DNA of 31,525 bases from CAZAGT01 sp964484515 (lineage in GTDB: Bacteria > Desulfobacterota > DSM-4660 > Desulfatiglandales > HGW-15), in the NCBI GenBank assembly GCA_964484515.1, contig CAZAGT010000013.1:1-31525 (forward strand). The letters are read 5' to 3'. The position numbers and the translations under genes were made by a program. Of this stretch, positions 31,163-31,525 are shown piece after piece. The first letter of the stretch is position 1. Each line of letters opens with the position of its first letter. The notes under the pieces are model-generated. The model ran no database searches, was not told the DNA's origin, and was given only the letters and a program-made list of their open reading frames with translations.

Positions 31163-31525
31163 ATGCCTATTTATGAATTCTATTGTGGCGCGTGCCATAT
31201 GATTTTCAACTTCTACGCGAGTTCGGTCAATACGACCAAGAGACCGAGCTGCCCGAAATGCGATAAACCGAAACTGGAACGCCGGATGTCCGTCTTTTCA
31301 ACGCCGCGAAATAGAAGGGAAGAAGGCGACGAGGCGCCGCTGCCTGACTTGGATGAAACAAAGATGGAAAAGGCGATGCAGCTGCTCTCCAAAGAAGCGG
31401 ATCATATGGATGAAGACGACCCCAAGCAAGCCGCCAACCTCATGCGCAAACTTAGCGACATGACCGGGTTGAGTCTTGGACCGGGCATGGAGGAGGCGCT
31501 AAGGCGCATGGAGGCAGGAGAGGAC
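31163..31525 (+). CDS. FmdB family zinc-ribbon protein (3' truncated by window)
   Basis: The ATG at 31163 (MPIYEFYCGAC) is preceded by AAAGGA seven bases upstream, and the frame stays open to the window end, giving at least 121 residues. The N-terminal 42 residues are the FmdB/CxxC_CxxC_SSSS-type zinc ribbon with Cys8, Cys11, Cys30 and Cys33. An acidic, charged linker and a helical region (KAMQLLSKEADHMDEDD...ANLMRKLSDMTGLSLG) follow and are typical of the longer deltaproteobacterial version. FmdB proteins were named as putative regulators near amidase genes in Methylophilus; no function is known for this type. It diverges from the phosphodiesterase operon. Confidence 0.88.
   Translation, partial: MPIYEFYCGACHMIFNFYASSVNTTKRPSCPKCDKPKLERRMSVFSTPRNRREEGDEAPLPDLDETKMEKAMQLLSKEADHMDEDDPKQAANLMRKLSDMTGLSLGPGMEEALRRMEAGED

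Noticed and set aside
1..31525. CRISPR array, rRNA, prophage or complete IS element
   Set aside because: No regularly spaced direct repeats, rRNA signatures, phage genes or transposase coding regions were seen on either strand.

Overview
This window looks like chromosomal housekeeping DNA from a Gram-negative bacterium, most likely a Desulfobacterota (deltaproteobacterial) lineage or a close neighbour. The taxonomic call is an inference. It rests on the outer-membrane genes (lnt, lapA, lapB, AMIN-type amidase), the order rimP-nusA-ylxR-infB-ylxP-rbfA-truB-rpsO-pnp, an M16 protease next to dut, and the corC-lnt-prfB cluster. Both ends cut through genes: an Old Yellow Enzyme family oxidoreductase at the left and an FmdB-type zinc-ribbon protein at the right.

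Left part (1-9.4 kb). A threonine ammonia-lyase (minus strand) converges on the oxidoreductase. A small 12-cysteine protein, a YycJ/WalJ-like metallo-beta-lactamase-fold hydrolase, dut and an M16 protease follow, all on the minus strand. Upstream of these is an accessory-looking cassette: a kinase-BON fusion protein, a large SLC13-type permease with two TrkA-C domains, and a 77-residue membrane protein. The cassette lies between the M16-dut pair and pnp.

Centre (9.9-19.4 kb). The minus strand carries the translation/transcription operon rimP to pnp, ending in a clear intrinsic terminator. Upstream of rimP is a tRNA-Gly(CCC) gene with its own sigma70-type promoter, and a hairpin with a U-tract lies between the tRNA and rimP. 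A second strong sigma70-type promoter points the other way, into corC.

Right part (19.4-31.5 kb). The plus strand carries corC, lnt and prfB; prfB has the classical +1 programmed frameshift. On the minus strand is a compact six-gene operon, phosphodiesterase-HIT-lapA-lapB-mutS-amidase, with two ATGA overlaps and a recognisable promoter. The fmdB-like gene diverges from it.

Non-coding DNA holds several repeat structures: a 123-bp element with terminal inverted repeats just upstream of the ilvA ribosome binding site, a nested inverted-repeat element of 200 bp between corC and lnt, and a 77-bp sequence present twice in opposite orientation around lnt. The permease gene has an apparent one-base frameshift at its extreme N-terminus. 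I saw no CRISPR array, rRNA, prophage or complete transposon. I found no whole new system; the best novelty candidates are the permease/kinase-BON cassette and the repeats around lnt.
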